Of a stretch of DNA of 16,684 nucleotides, positions 6,398-14,419 are shown in pieces. The translations under genes were made by a program, and so were the position numbers. The DNA is from Leptospirillum sp. (GTDB taxonomy: Bacteria > Nitrospirota > Leptospirillia > Leptospirillales > Leptospirillaceae): positions 1 to 16,684 of the forward strand of contig DAIEST010000127.1 in NCBI GenBank assembly GCA_027346125.1, written 5' to 3'. The notes under the pieces were generated by a model. That model searched no databases and was not told the DNA's origin. It was given only the letters and a program-made list of their open reading frames with translations. Position 1 is the first letter of the stretch. The number at the start of each line of letters is the position of its first letter.

Positions 6398-6951
6398 CCC
6401 GACCGGACTCAACCGTTTCTCCCCGCCGGCGGACATCGGTTCCGCCGCTCTGGCGTTTTTACATTCTGATCGTCCTGGGAATCTTCGGGCTGGATCAGGC
6501 AACCAAGTACGCCATCCACCGGTTCCTGTTCGAAGGGGAAAGCATCTCGGTCATTCCCCATTTTTTCGATATCGTTTCCTTTCGCAATACAGGAATCGTT
6601 TTCGGTCTTTTTCAGGACCCCGACGGCTGGATCCATCGCCTGATCTTTATCTTCCTGACCATTGCAGCAGCTATCCTGATCCTATATTATAGTAGCAAGA
6701 AAAGAGAGGTCGGAGAGGGGGGGTTCTATCCTTTGGCCCTTATCCTTGGGGGGGCGATTGGTAACTTGTCCGACCGCATTTTGAAGGGAAGAGTTGTGGA
6801 TTTTCTGTACTTCTCCTTTCACGGGCATTACTGGCCGGCGTTCAATGTCGCCGATTCTGCCATCGTTATAGGTGTATCCATTCTTTTGGTTTCCCAGCTG
6901 ACTTCACCAATAAATGCCAGTTCCTCTCCGAGCGACAAACCCCATGAATGA
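6394..6951 (+). CDS. lspA: Lipoprotein signal peptidase (signal peptidase II)
   Basis: Inner-membrane aspartyl protease that cleaves the signal peptide of diacylglyceryl-modified prolipoproteins; 185 aa with four predicted membrane helices. Motifs in order are DQATK (34-38), NTGIVFG (65-71, family NxGxxFG), GGAIGNLSDRI (119-129) and FNVADS (150-155). The two catalytic aspartates are Asp127 and Asp154. The ATG at 6394 overlaps the ileS stop by 4 bp, which implies translational coupling. The ~20-residue N-terminal extension rich in Arg/Ser/Pro before the first helix is a little longer than usual. The C-terminal tail is hydrophilic. Confidence 0.97.
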   Translation: MTRPDSTVSPRRRTSVPPLWRFYILIVLGIFGLDQATKYAIHRFLFEGESISVIPHFFDIVSFRNTGIVFGLFQDPDGWIHRLIFIFLTIAAAILILYYSSKKREVGEGGFYPLALILGGAIGNLSDRILKGRVVDFLYFSFHGHYWPAFNVADSAIVIGVSILLVSQLTSPINASSSPSDKPHE

Positions 6952-6979
6952 CCGCAAGAAGAAAACAGGAGGGTTTGGC

Positions 6980-7921
6980 ATGGAAAAAGACCTGAAAAAT
7001 CTCGTGCCCCAGATCCAGCGCGCACTGGAGGACCGGGAATGGCTCAAGGCTTTTCATCTCGCCACATCCATACTGGACAGGAATCCCGACCACGAAATCG
7101 CCCGATATCTCCTTCTCGATTCCCTTGTCCTGGGAGGAAGGTACGATACCGCGCTGGAGAGGGTTCGCGCATTCCTGGCCGATATGCCGGGGAACCACCG
7201 GCTCCAGCTCTATCTCCTCCACCTTCTCGTCTATCACCGGACATTCGAAGAAGCGGAAGCCCTGGGAAAATCCCTCCTCCGGGAATCCCTCTCTTCCATT
7301 GAAAAACGGGATGTGCTCCTTCATACGGCCTTTGCGCTTCACGGGACCGGTGAACTCCGGCGTGCCGTCCGGATGCTGAACGAACTTCTGGACGAAGATC
7401 CCCTGAATACCGATGCACTGGAAACGCTTGGGAAAATCTACTTCGAACAGGGTCATTTTGAAGAAGCGGAGCGATACTTTCTTGAACTGACTGAAATGGA
7501 TCCCGCGCATCCCAGAGTCCATCAGCTTCTGGGACTCCTTTACTCCGAACAGGGAAAGTGGGACGAAGCGATCATGGAGTGGGAAGAGGCCATGGAGATC
7601 GCGCCCAGCGACGAGGTTCTCCGGGAACTCGGCTGGACGCTCAACATGGCGGGGGAAAAGGAAGCGGCAGTTTCAATGCTTGAGGAGGCCCTGGACCTGA
7701 ACCCCCTCAACCTTCAGGCACGGATCGATCTCGGGTCGGTCTTGATGGATCAGGAGAAGTTCGAACGGGCCATCAAGGAATGGGAGATTGCCAAAAATCA
7801 GGACCCGGATAACAGCATGATCCGTCTTTACCTGGAAAACGCCCAAAAAGCCGTTTCCGGCACACACGGCAACCTGACCAGGCCCGGCGACTCCGGTGGC
7901 TCCCGGAAAAAAACGAACTGA
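6980..7921 (+). CDS. Tetratricopeptide-repeat protein
   Basis: A 313-aa soluble protein built almost wholly of TPR-like helical hairpins. Clear TPR units include ALETLGKIYFEQGHFEEAER, HQLLGLLYSEQGKWDEAI and ARIDLGSVLMDQEKFERAI. The N-terminal half holds more diverged units. The last ~20 residues are Gly/Ser/Arg-rich and probably disordered. No signal peptide or membrane segment is seen, so it is likely a cytoplasmic scaffold for protein-protein contacts; its partner is unknown. I chose ATG 6980 because AGGAGGG is 6 bases upstream. An in-frame ATG at 6944, inside the end of lspA, would add 12 residues. It lies between lspA and rluD, 28 bp after the former, and is probably co-transcribed. The fold is sure, the role unknown. 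Confidence 0.9.
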   Translation: MEKDLKNLVPQIQRALEDREWLKAFHLATSILDRNPDHEIARYLLLDSLVLGGRYDTALERVRAFLADMPGNHRLQLYLLHLLVYHRTFEEAEALGKSLLRESLSSIEKRDVLLHTAFALHGTGELRRAVRMLNELLDEDPLNTDALETLGKIYFEQGHFEEAERYFLELTEMDPAHPRVHQLLGLLYSEQGKWDEAIMEWEEAMEIAPSDEVLRELGWTLNMAGEKEAAVSMLEEALDLNPLNLQARIDLGSVLMDQEKFERAIKEWEIAKNQDPDNSMIRLYLENAQKAVSGTHGNLTRPGDSGGSRKKTN

Positions 7922-7955
7922 CTCCCTGACACGCCAAGAGGAACTGGCCCAAGCG

Positions 7956-8954
7956 ATGTTGCCCGATTCGACGGAGCCGTGCCGCGAGTTTCTGGTCGCT
8001 CGTGGCGAAACCCCAAAAAGACTCGACCTCTACCTTTCCAGAAACTGTCTTCCCTTCACCCGCTCCAGAATCCAGCGATTGATCGACGAAGGTCTTGTGA
8101 CACTGAATGACGCACCGGTCAATCCTTCCCAGAAAATCCGCGGAGGGGATCTCATCCGGGTCCTGATTCCTCCTCCGCGCGCACAAGGCGCCTCCCCGGA
8201 ACCCATGGATCTGGACATACTCTACGAAGACGATGACCTTCTTGTCCTGTCAAAACCCCCGGGACTCGTCGTGCACCCTGCCCCGGGACATGCCACAGGA
8301 ACCCTCGTCAACGGCCTTCTTGCCCACTTTCGCTCAAACCTGGTCATCGCATCGGATCTCCCGCCGGACGAAGGGGAAGAGATCGCGGAAGAGCCTCTTC
8401 TCCAACGGGCAGGACTGATCCATCGCCTCGATCAGGATACGTCCGGAGTCATGGTGATCGGAAAGTCGGAAGAGATCATTTCCCATCTGATGGCCCAGTT
8501 CAAGGATCGAACCGTTTCCAAGCAATATCTGGCCCTTGTAAAGGGAATTCCTTCCAAGAAACGGGGAGAGATCAATGCACCGATCGGGAGATCCCAGCAC
8601 GACCGCAAGAAGTTCTCCGTCCGGGCCGACGGAAAACCTTCCGTCACCCGGTACAGGATTCTTCAGGTCTACGAAGAAAATTATTCTCTTCTGGAGGTCA
8701 CCCTCCTGACGGGAAGAACCCACCAGATCCGTGTCCATTTCCGGCATCTGGGGCACCCTCTCCTTGGCGACGCGGTCTACGGGGGAAGAGGGAAAGACAG
8801 CCACTCTTTTCCCAGGCAGATGCTCCACGCCTGGAAGCTTGCCTTCTCCCACCCCAGGACGAATCAGGAAATGCGATTTGAAGCCCCGATCCCTCGCGAC
8901 TTCCGGGAAGCACTGGATCAACTGACTCCGGTTCCCGCCGCAGGATTCCCATGA
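7956..8954 (+). CDS. rluD: RluA/RluD-family 23S rRNA pseudouridine synthase
   Basis: Converts specific uridines to pseudouridine, most likely in 23S rRNA as RluD does. A start at ATG 7956 gives 332 aa. An in-frame GTG at 7896 inside the TPR gene is less likely; AAGAGGA lies 13 bases before the ATG. Residues about 20-70 form an S4 RNA-binding domain (KRLDLYLS...RSRIQRLIDEGLVTLN...KIRGGD). The catalytic domain shows ILYEDDDLLVLSKPPGLVVHP and HRLDQDTSG with catalytic Asp159. GRTHQIRVH (253-261) and GHPLLGDAVYG follow. Site specificity (RluD versus RluC-like) cannot be fixed from sequence alone. It is the last gene of the ileS cluster and is followed within 5 bp by a strong hairpin. Confidence 0.93.
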   Translation: MLPDSTEPCREFLVARGETPKRLDLYLSRNCLPFTRSRIQRLIDEGLVTLNDAPVNPSQKIRGGDLIRVLIPPPRAQGASPEPMDLDILYEDDDLLVLSKPPGLVVHPAPGHATGTLVNGLLAHFRSNLVIASDLPPDEGEEIAEEPLLQRAGLIHRLDQDTSGVMVIGKSEEIISHLMAQFKDRTVSKQYLALVKGIPSKKRGEINAPIGRSQHDRKKFSVRADGKPSVTRYRILQVYEENYSLLEVTLLTGRTHQIRVHFRHLGHPLLGDAVYGGRGKDSHSFPRQMLHAWKLAFSHPRTNQEMRFEAPIPRDFREALDQLTPVPAAGFP

Positions 8955-8958
8955 AGAA

Positions 8959-8995
8959 AAGAAGGGGCCTCCGCATTGGCGGGAGGCCCCTTCTT
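8959..8995. terminator. Bidirectional intrinsic terminator
   Basis: A perfect 14-bp inverted repeat (AAGAAGGGGCCTCC, 8959-8972, with its complement at 8982-8995) surrounds a 9-base loop. It sits between the converging rluD and DUF1015 genes. Read on the minus strand, the stem is followed by a T-rich run (TTCTTTTCTTC). On the plus strand the T tract is only the end of the stem. It probably ends both operons, more efficiently for the minus strand. Confidence 0.85.
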
Positions 8996-9018
8996 CACCT
9001 GCAAATCCCTGGTTCGTT

Positions 9019-10299
9019 CTACAAGAGTGTCATGACCATTCCGGTCAGAGGTTTCGGATAAAAGTAGGTCGATTTCTGAGGCATCAGTTCTCCGCGAAGG
9101 GAGACTTCTTCCACCACGCCCGGGGACGACGGGCGAAGAAGAAATGCCAGCGGATATTCTCCGTCGCCGACTTTTTTGATCACCTCTTCCGCAGACTTGT
9201 TGTAGCGAAGCAGATCCTCCTTCGCGACACGGTCTGGCGTGATCCCCAGAACGGGTCCCAGAACAGCATCCTGAAGCCACCAGCTATCGAGACTTTTGAC
9301 CCCGGGAGATTTTTTCTGGTTGAGGGAGACGATCCGGAGTTCACGCGGATCCGTCCGGACAAGTCCGAAAACGATTCGGCCGGTGTCCGATGAAACCAGT
9401 GTCCGCAAGAACTGGTCGCGATTCTCGAAAGAAAAGATTTCTTCCGTGTGCAGGATCCCGTCGGGACGAAACAGCTTCGAGCAGAGTTCCGGTGAAACAT
9501 TGTGGATCATGCGATGGGTCGGAAGAACCGTCAGGTTGGGATCTTCAAGTCCGGCAAAAAACACCGTGATGAACTCGAAAGGGGCATCGGGCCCCGCGTC
9601 GGGGTTTTCCTCCCTGCGGAAATTGCGGTACGCCAGATAGGTCTCGTACCGGTGATGTCCATCGGCAATGAAGAGAGGAATGCGGGAAAAATGCTCCCGA
9701 ACGAATTTCAGGGTCTCCGGATCCGTCACCGAAGAGAGGGAATGACGGACACCCTCCTGGTCGGTGGAGGAAAAACGGGGGACGGCCTTGTCATAAAGCC
9801 GGCTTACCACTTCACCCTTCGGATCCGAAAACAGGCAGAAAATCTGGCTGAACGCCGCCTGGGTCGCCTTGAAGAGCGCCATCCGGTCCACTTTCGGACC
9901 GGCGAGCGTCTTTTCGTGAGGATAGACAACCTTTTTTTCCCATTCCTCAAGGCGGATACGGGCAACCAGTCCCCGAATCGTCCGTTCCTTCTTCGTAAAC
10001 GGGTCCTGATACGTCATCGCATAGGGATAGATGGCCGGAGCCGGATCAAGGACAAGAACCCCTTCGGATCGCATGCGGTCCAGTTCCCGGCGGGCATCCG
10101 TATAACGGTTGTGCTCCGGAGTTTCGGAGGCCGGAGGAACAGGCAGTTCCATGCGGATGACATTGTTCGGATCCATCCCGTAAAAAGCGTTCTGGGCCTC
10201 CTTCGAAATGATGTCGTAGGGAGGAGTCGTCAGATGGTCCATCTTGTCCTTCAGGTTCTCTCGATAGACAAGGCCCTTGAAGGGGATCAGTTCAGCCAC
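9019..10299 (-). CDS. DUF1015 family protein
   Basis: A 426-aa protein matching the widely conserved but poorly characterised DUF1015 family; no reaction is assigned. Recognisable landmarks are TTPPYDIIS (24-32), VVYPHEKT (124-131), IADGHHRYET (211-220, the best family signature) and the C-terminal MPQKSTYFYPKPLTGM. There is no signal peptide or membrane helix, so it is presumably cytoplasmic. The GTG start at 10299 has AAAGGA about 7 bases upstream. It lies 71 bp downstream of the polyprenyl synthase on the same strand and likely shares its transcript, ending at the hairpin 8959-8995. The conserved His-rich motif suggests an enzyme or metal site, but that is inference. Confidence 0.93.
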   Translation of the reverse strand: MAELIPFKGLVYRENLKDKMDHLTTPPYDIISKEAQNAFYGMDPNNVIRMELPVPPASETPEHNRYTDARRELDRMRSEGVLVLDPAPAIYPYAMTYQDPFTKKERTIRGLVARIRLEEWEKKVVYPHEKTLAGPKVDRMALFKATQAAFSQIFCLFSDPKGEVVSRLYDKAVPRFSSTDQEGVRHSLSSVTDPETLKFVREHFSRIPLFIADGHHRYETYLAYRNFRREENPDAGPDAPFEFITVFFAGLEDPNLTVLPTHRMIHNVSPELCSKLFRPDGILHTEEIFSFENRDQFLRTLVSSDTGRIVFGLVRTDPRELRIVSLNQKKSPGVKSLDSWWLQDAVLGPVLGITPDRVAKEDLLRYNKSAEEVIKKVGDGEYPLAFLLRPSSPGVVEEVSLRGELMPQKSTYFYPKPLTGMVMTLL

Positions 10300-10370
10300 G
10301 TTTTTTCCTTTCGATGAAAGTTCACTGGATTGTTTTGGATTCGTCGGGACATCGGATTGCCGGTCTTTGT

Positions 10371-11363
10371 TCAGAGATCCCGTTCAATGATGAAGTCAGA
10401 GAGTGCCAGGAGATTTTGCTTGTGGAGGGAATCCGGAAAGGGATCGAGGGACTGCTTGGCTTTCCGCATGAAAGAAACTGCCCTTTCAAGGGAAAAGTCC
10501 AGGGAACCGGTTGTCTTCATGAACCCGACAACCTCCCCCAAATGCATATCGGTGATCTCCCCCTGCCCGATCCGCTGGACGAGAACCTCTCTCTGCGGGG
10601 TCGGGGAATGCGCCAGGCAATGCAAGAGAGGAAGCGTCATCTTGCCTTCCGAGAGATCCTTCCCAAGCGTCTTGCCCAGACGGTCTTTCTGCGCCATGTA
10701 ATCGAGCGTGTCGTCGGCGACCTGGAAGGCCATGCCGATGTAGTATCCGAAATCCTCAAGCGCCTTCTTCCGGAGAGGGTCAAGATTTCCGAGAATGGCG
10801 CCCATGCGGCAGGTTCCAGCCGTAAGGGCAGCGGTCTTGCACTCGACAACATTGAAGTAGTCCTCTTCCCTGGCTGCAAGATTGTTGTCGAGCATCAGCT
10901 CGAGAACCTCCCCCTCTGACATCTTCCGGCACGCCAGCGTCAGGACATCGTTGATCTCGTGGATATGGATTCCCGTTGCCATCCAGAGGGCCGTCGCGTA
11001 AAGATAGTCCCCCACCAGGACAGCAGCCTGATTTCCCCATACCTGATTGGCGGAAGGTCGTCCCCGTCTCATTTCGGCATGATCCACGACATCATCGTGG
11101 AGGAGGGTGGCAGTATGGATGAACTCGACCACAGCGGAGAGAAGCGTCATGTCCGGACCGGAGTACCCGGAAAGACGCGAGGAGATCACCATCAGGAGGG
11201 GACGCAGACGTTTGCCGCCGCTCCTGATGATATGCGAAGTCACATCCCGGATATAGTCGTTGGCGTCTCCGGCAAACTGGAGAAGGCGATCCTCGACGGC
11301 CAGAAGATCCTGTTCGTAGTCCGCCCACACATTTTTCAGACCTGTCGCTGATAAGGGATTCAT
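10371..11363 (-). CDS. ispB: Long-chain polyprenyl diphosphate synthase
   Basis: Trans-prenyltransferase that adds isopentenyl diphosphate units to an allylic primer, making the side chain of the respiratory quinone; 330 aa, the usual length. Motifs are GGKRLRP (49-55), the first aspartate-rich motif DDVVD (90-94) followed by RRG, and the second DDTLD (217-221) followed by GKDLSEGKMTLP. TATLLHDDVVD without a bulky residue just ahead of the DDxxD fits a long-chain (octaprenyl/solanesyl type) enzyme, not a farnesyl or geranylgeranyl synthase. ATG 11363 has no Shine-Dalgarno sequence, and a promoter at 11372-11400 would start transcription at or within 3 bases of it. A GTG at 11330 is an alternative start. 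The DUF1015 gene follows at 71 bp. Confidence 0.93.
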   Translation of the reverse strand: MNPLSATGLKNVWADYEQDLLAVEDRLLQFAGDANDYIRDVTSHIIRSGGKRLRPLLMVISSRLSGYSGPDMTLLSAVVEFIHTATLLHDDVVDHAEMRRGRPSANQVWGNQAAVLVGDYLYATALWMATGIHIHEINDVLTLACRKMSEGEVLELMLDNNLAAREEDYFNVVECKTAALTAGTCRMGAILGNLDPLRKKALEDFGYYIGMAFQVADDTLDYMAQKDRLGKTLGKDLSEGKMTLPLLHCLAHSPTPQREVLVQRIGQGEITDMHLGEVVGFMKTTGSLDFSLERAVSFMRKAKQSLDPFPDSLHKQNLLALSDFIIERDL

Positions 11364-11371
11364 AAAGATTA

Positions 11372-11400
11372 AAGTATGCTGGATTGGCGCATTTTGTCAA
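11372..11400 (-). promoter_or_regulatory. Sigma-70 promoter directly before ispB
   Basis: On the minus strand, consensus TTGACA (11400-11395), a 17-bp spacer and ATACTT (11377-11372) lie just before ispB; shifting by one gives TACTTT with 18 bp. The predicted transcription start falls at about 11363-11366, at the ispB ATG, so the message would be essentially leaderless. Confidence 0.65.
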
Positions 11401-11495
11401 TCATCGCCCCTCCGCAAACCGGGAGAAAAACTATGGTTCCGGCGCTTTTCGTTGCCCACGCTTGAGAGGCTGCGAAACTTCGGATGAGATCATTT

Positions 11496-11525
11496 TTGCG
11501 GTCGGACAGGAAACTCTGCTAAGAT
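11496..11525 (+). promoter_or_regulatory. Candidate sigma-70 promoter of the 11551 membrane-protein/M50 operon
   Basis: TTGCGG (11496-11501), an 18-bp spacer and TAAGAT (11520-11525) lie 25 bp before the ATG at 11551. The -10 is good and the -35 only moderate. Confidence 0.5.
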
Positions 11526-11550
11526 CCGTTCATTCGGAAAGGAATCACAG

Positions 11551-11871
11551 ATGAGTGAAGATCCCAGGTCGCTGCAGCAAAACGAGGTGTCGCGAAATAT
11601 CGAGAAGTCCCAGGGTCCCATCCCCTACTGGATGGTTGTCCTGACCGTTCTCGTCTATTCCGTTGCCATCATCCTGAGCCTTCCCCTTTTCGGAGACAGG
11701 AAGATCCAGCCCGGAACAGCCCCGACATTCCTGAACCACTCCCACACCCGGCCATGGATCGACTATGGAACAATCGCCGGGGGGGCGTATCTGGCCATCG
11801 GCTTCTCTGTCATCTATTACGTCATGATGGTGCGCTCGAGGCGGAAGTCCCACCACGACACCCAGGACTGA
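11551..11871 (+). CDS. Small membrane protein with two transmembrane helices
   Basis: I do not recognise this 106-aa protein. It has a hydrophilic N-terminus (residues 1-22) and a first membrane helix at about 26-47 (PYWMVVLTVLVYSVAIILSL). A loop of about 30 residues contains HSHTRPW, and the second helix at about 73-92 (GTIAGGAYLAIGFSVIYYVM) is followed by a basic, His-containing tail. The layout resembles small accessory subunits of membrane complexes such as terminal oxidases, but no motif fixes that. AAAGGA about 9 bases upstream supports ATG 11551. It lies 7 bp upstream of the M50 protease gene and is probably co-transcribed with it, so the two may work together in the membrane. Confidence 0.75.
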   Translation: MSEDPRSLQQNEVSRNIEKSQGPIPYWMVVLTVLVYSVAIILSLPLFGDRKIQPGTAPTFLNHSHTRPWIDYGTIAGGAYLAIGFSVIYYVMMVRSRRKSHHDTQD

Positions 11872-11878
11872 ACGCTCC

Positions 11879-12730
11879 TTGTCGAGACTGTCCCCGAGAC
11901 GCTGGACACTGGCACTTCTTCTCTATCTTTCCACGCTGCTCACGACAACAGGGGCGGGTGCGATTCTTGCCGGAAAAAACCCGTTCGCCGTCCCCCGCGA
12001 TCTTGTGGCCGGATTGCCCTTCTCCCTCTCGCTGATGCTTATCCTGACACTCCACGAAGCCGGGCACGTCGTGGCGGCGATCCGGCACGGAATGCCGGTT
12101 TCGCTTCCTTACTTCATTCCGGCTCCGACACTGATCGGAACGTTCGGCGCCATTATCCGGATGCCCCCCATTCTCCACACTAAATCAGCTCTCTTCGATA
12201 TCGGAATCTCCGGACCCGTCGCCGGGCTCATCCCTTCCCTGGTCGCCCTGACCTGGGGAATCCACCTCTCATCTCCCGTCCACTCATCGGAGGTTGCCGG
12301 ACACAGTCTTGCCCTGGGCAATTCCCTTCTCTTCCTGGCCCTGTCTTCATGGGCAGGGCCTCTCATGGGAACTCACAGCACACTGGTTCTTTCAGCGGTC
12401 GGATTTGCCGGATGGATGGGACTTCTTGTCACCGCACTGAACCTGATCCCCGCCGGCCAACTGGATGGCGGCCATTTTTTTTATGCATTGTGGGGACCGA
12501 AAGCGCACCGGAAGATCTGGATGGCAACCCTGTTCGCCTTGTCCTGGCTGGGGTTGTTCCACTGGAAAGGGTGGTGGATCTGGATGGGATTCATTGCCCT
12601 GATGGGACCAAGACATCCGGAGGTTTCCGATCCTGAAACACCTTTGAGTCCGGGACGAAAGATCCTCGGCTATTCCATGATTCTCGTCGAGATCCTGATT
12701 TTCGTTCCGGTCCCGTTCCTCAACATGTGA
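11879..12730 (+). CDS. M50 (site-2-protease-like) membrane metalloprotease
   Basis: A 283-aa polytopic membrane protein of peptidase family M50, which cleaves substrates within the membrane. The zinc motif HEAGH (59-63) lies in a membrane helix, and the third ligand is Asp196 in NLIPAGQLDGGH (188-199). SGPVAG (111-116) is another family feature. No PDZ domain is present, unlike RseP. The size and FxPxxxxxGTFGA-like loop (PAPTLIGTFGAIIRM, 81-95) fit the short, EGY1-like members. The proposed TTG start at 11879 has AGGA 11 bases upstream and is not certain. It follows the small membrane protein gene by 7 bp. Its 3' end overlaps the convergent phosphatase gene by 11 bp. The substrate is unknown. 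Confidence 0.9.
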   Translation: MSRLSPRRWTLALLLYLSTLLTTTGAGAILAGKNPFAVPRDLVAGLPFSLSLMLILTLHEAGHVVAAIRHGMPVSLPYFIPAPTLIGTFGAIIRMPPILHTKSALFDIGISGPVAGLIPSLVALTWGIHLSSPVHSSEVAGHSLALGNSLLFLALSSWAGPLMGTHSTLVLSAVGFAGWMGLLVTALNLIPAGQLDGGHFFYALWGPKAHRKIWMATLFALSWLGLFHWKGWWIWMGFIALMGPRHPEVSDPETPLSPGRKILGYSMILVEILIFVPVPFLNM

Positions 12731-13514
12731 CTTCGCTCAACAATGAGATCATCTCCTGATGAATGAGCCCGTTTGAAGCGACGATCAGGGGACTTGTCAG
12801 TTCGTGCTTCCCGTCCTGGCGATCGCTGACTCTCCCCCCCGCCTCCCGGACAATCAGGCTTCCGGCAGCCGTATCCCAGGGCGACAGACCGATCTCCCAG
12901 AAACCGTCAAGAGCGCCCATCGCCACATAACACAGGTCCAGTGCTGCCGAGCCCGTTCTCCGGATCCCCTGCACTTTTCTGGAAAAACGGTTGAAATGGG
13001 GGAGATTGTCCCGCCTGGGATCTTCGGGCTGGGACGAGGAAAAACCCGTGGCAAGAAGACTCCTGGAAAGGAGGGGTGTTTCAGAAACATGGATCGGGGT
13101 CCCGTTCAGGGTTGCCCCTTCTCCCTTCACGGCTTCGAACGTCTGATTCCTCAGGGGATCGAAAACAATGCCGTAAAGAACCTCCCCCTCCGACTCGAAC
13201 CCGATCGAAATCCCGAAGAACGGAAAGTGGTGGGTATAGTTGGTTGTTCCATCCAGCGGATCGATAATCCATCTCTCGGACCCCGGTCCGGGGACAATTC
13301 CACCCTCCTCTCCCAGAATTCCGTGTCGGGGAAAAGACGCATGGATGACACGGATAATCTCCTTTTCCGAAGCCCAGTCGACTTCGGTCACAAGATCGAT
13401 CTCGCCCTTGTAGGAAATCTTGATATCCCTGCTGTACCCCTCCAACAAAATGACCCCGGCCCTCCGGACAGCTTCGCGACCGACGTTTCTTACGGACTCA
13501 AATTCCTGTTCCAA
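12720..13514 (-). CDS. suhB: Inositol-1-monophosphatase family protein (SuhB-like)
   Basis: Mg-dependent, Li-sensitive-type phosphatase fold acting on inositol monophosphate or related sugar phosphates. The open frame continues further upstream, but I place the start at TTG 13514, which has GAGGA six bases upstream. This gives 264 aa, the normal family length. The longer N-terminus encodes Trp/Arg-rich sequence without family likeness. Metal-binding motifs are GEEGG (68-72), DPLDGTTN (85-92) and PWDTAAG (212-218), in the standard order. SuhB, CysQ-like and histidinol-phosphatase members share these motifs, so the substrate is not fixed. No same-strand neighbour is close. It converges on the M50 protease gene with an 11-bp overlap and no visible terminator between them. 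Confidence 0.9.
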   Translation of the reverse strand: MEQEFESVRNVGREAVRRAGVILLEGYSRDIKISYKGEIDLVTEVDWASEKEIIRVIHASFPRHGILGEEGGIVPGPGSERWIIDPLDGTTNYTHHFPFFGISIGFESEGEVLYGIVFDPLRNQTFEAVKGEGATLNGTPIHVSETPLLSRSLLATGFSSSQPEDPRRDNLPHFNRFSRKVQGIRRTGSAALDLCYVAMGALDGFWEIGLSPWDTAAGSLIVREAGGRVSDRQDGKHELTSPLIVASNGLIHQEMISLLSEVTC

Positions 13515-13789
13515 ATGCAATCCTCGACTCCACCAAGATGTTCGGTTAAGGGAAAAAGCCTGTTCGATACTGCTCCAGAGGCTGACCCGGATACGAACCA
13601 GCCCTCGAAAAGGATAACAACAAACAGTCTGATTATGATACACTCTGCCATTGACTTTTCGGGTGACCCGATTGACCGGTTCCTGGCCCTGTCTTGCCCA
13701 AGCCTTACCGGTTTTGCCGATTCGGGCCCATCAAGTGAGACCGGACATTTCCCCCTGGACAGTTTTATGGACTTCCGGAGACCTGATCC

Positions 13790-14332
13790 ATGTTTGTCAC
13801 AATCACGTTCATACGTTGGCTTCACCTTGTGGGCGCCGCCGCTCTTGTGGGAGGAATGGTCCTTCAGCTTTTCGTGGTCAGCCCTCTTTTGTCGGGAATC
13901 GACCCGACCCTCCGGGGAAAGCTGGCCAAAAAAGCTTCCGACTATTATCTTCCCGTATTCTGGGTCAGTCTTGCTCTCCTGATCATCACAGGTGCGTTCG
14001 TCATCTTCGACCGGCTTGTTTCCCTTGAAAACATGGTCTTTCCCTACAAAAACTCCTACGAAACCTTCTGGCTTCTGAAACTGAGTTTTGTGGGCGCCAT
14101 CGGTCTTCTCGGGATCCTGATCGCCCGTCTCTCCAATGAGATCCGGGGCGCTTCCAGGGAACAGATGGCCGCATCGGACGATGTCACGAAAATATCGCTC
14201 CTTGAAAACAGGAAGCACCGCCTGCGTCATGTCGTGAGCCTGTTGCGGAACCTGAACGTCATGCTGGGGATCTTCGTCCTGCTTTGGGCAGCCGTCCTCC
14301 AGAATATTTTCGGGCTTTTGATCCTGCGCTGA
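13790..14332 (+). CDS. CopD-like four-helix membrane protein
   Basis: A 180-aa integral membrane protein with helices at about 8-30, 53-74, 93-115 and 152-178. The opening IRWLHLVGAAALVGGMVL resembles the first helix of CopD-domain (copper resistance D) and related proteins, where a membrane His (here His12) may bind metal or heme. No partner CopC gene is in the window, so a copper role is inference only. GGAG nine bases before ATG 13790 supports the start. A charged cytoplasmic or periplasmic loop of about 35 residues separates helices 3 and 4. It lies 87 bp upstream of the PEP carboxylase gene on the same strand. Confidence 0.75.
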   Translation: MFVTITFIRWLHLVGAAALVGGMVLQLFVVSPLLSGIDPTLRGKLAKKASDYYLPVFWVSLALLIITGAFVIFDRLVSLENMVFPYKNSYETFWLLKLSFVGAIGLLGILIARLSNEIRGASREQMAASDDVTKISLLENRKHRLRHVVSLLRNLNVMLGIFVLLWAAVLQNIFGLLILR

Positions 14333-14419
14333 TGCCTTGATGGCGCAACCTTGCCTGGCGTTCCATTTCATGAAAACGCAAAGAGATTCTCAACCTGAAC
14401 AGTCACGAAGGAGTTTAGG

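Noticed and set aside
9502..10317. Long plus-strand open frame (271 codons)
   Set aside because: Shadow of the DUF1015 gene, with a basic, low-information translation.
12804..13982. 392-codon plus-strand open frame
   Set aside because: Antisense to the phosphatase gene and out of frame with the CopD-like gene; no domain seen.
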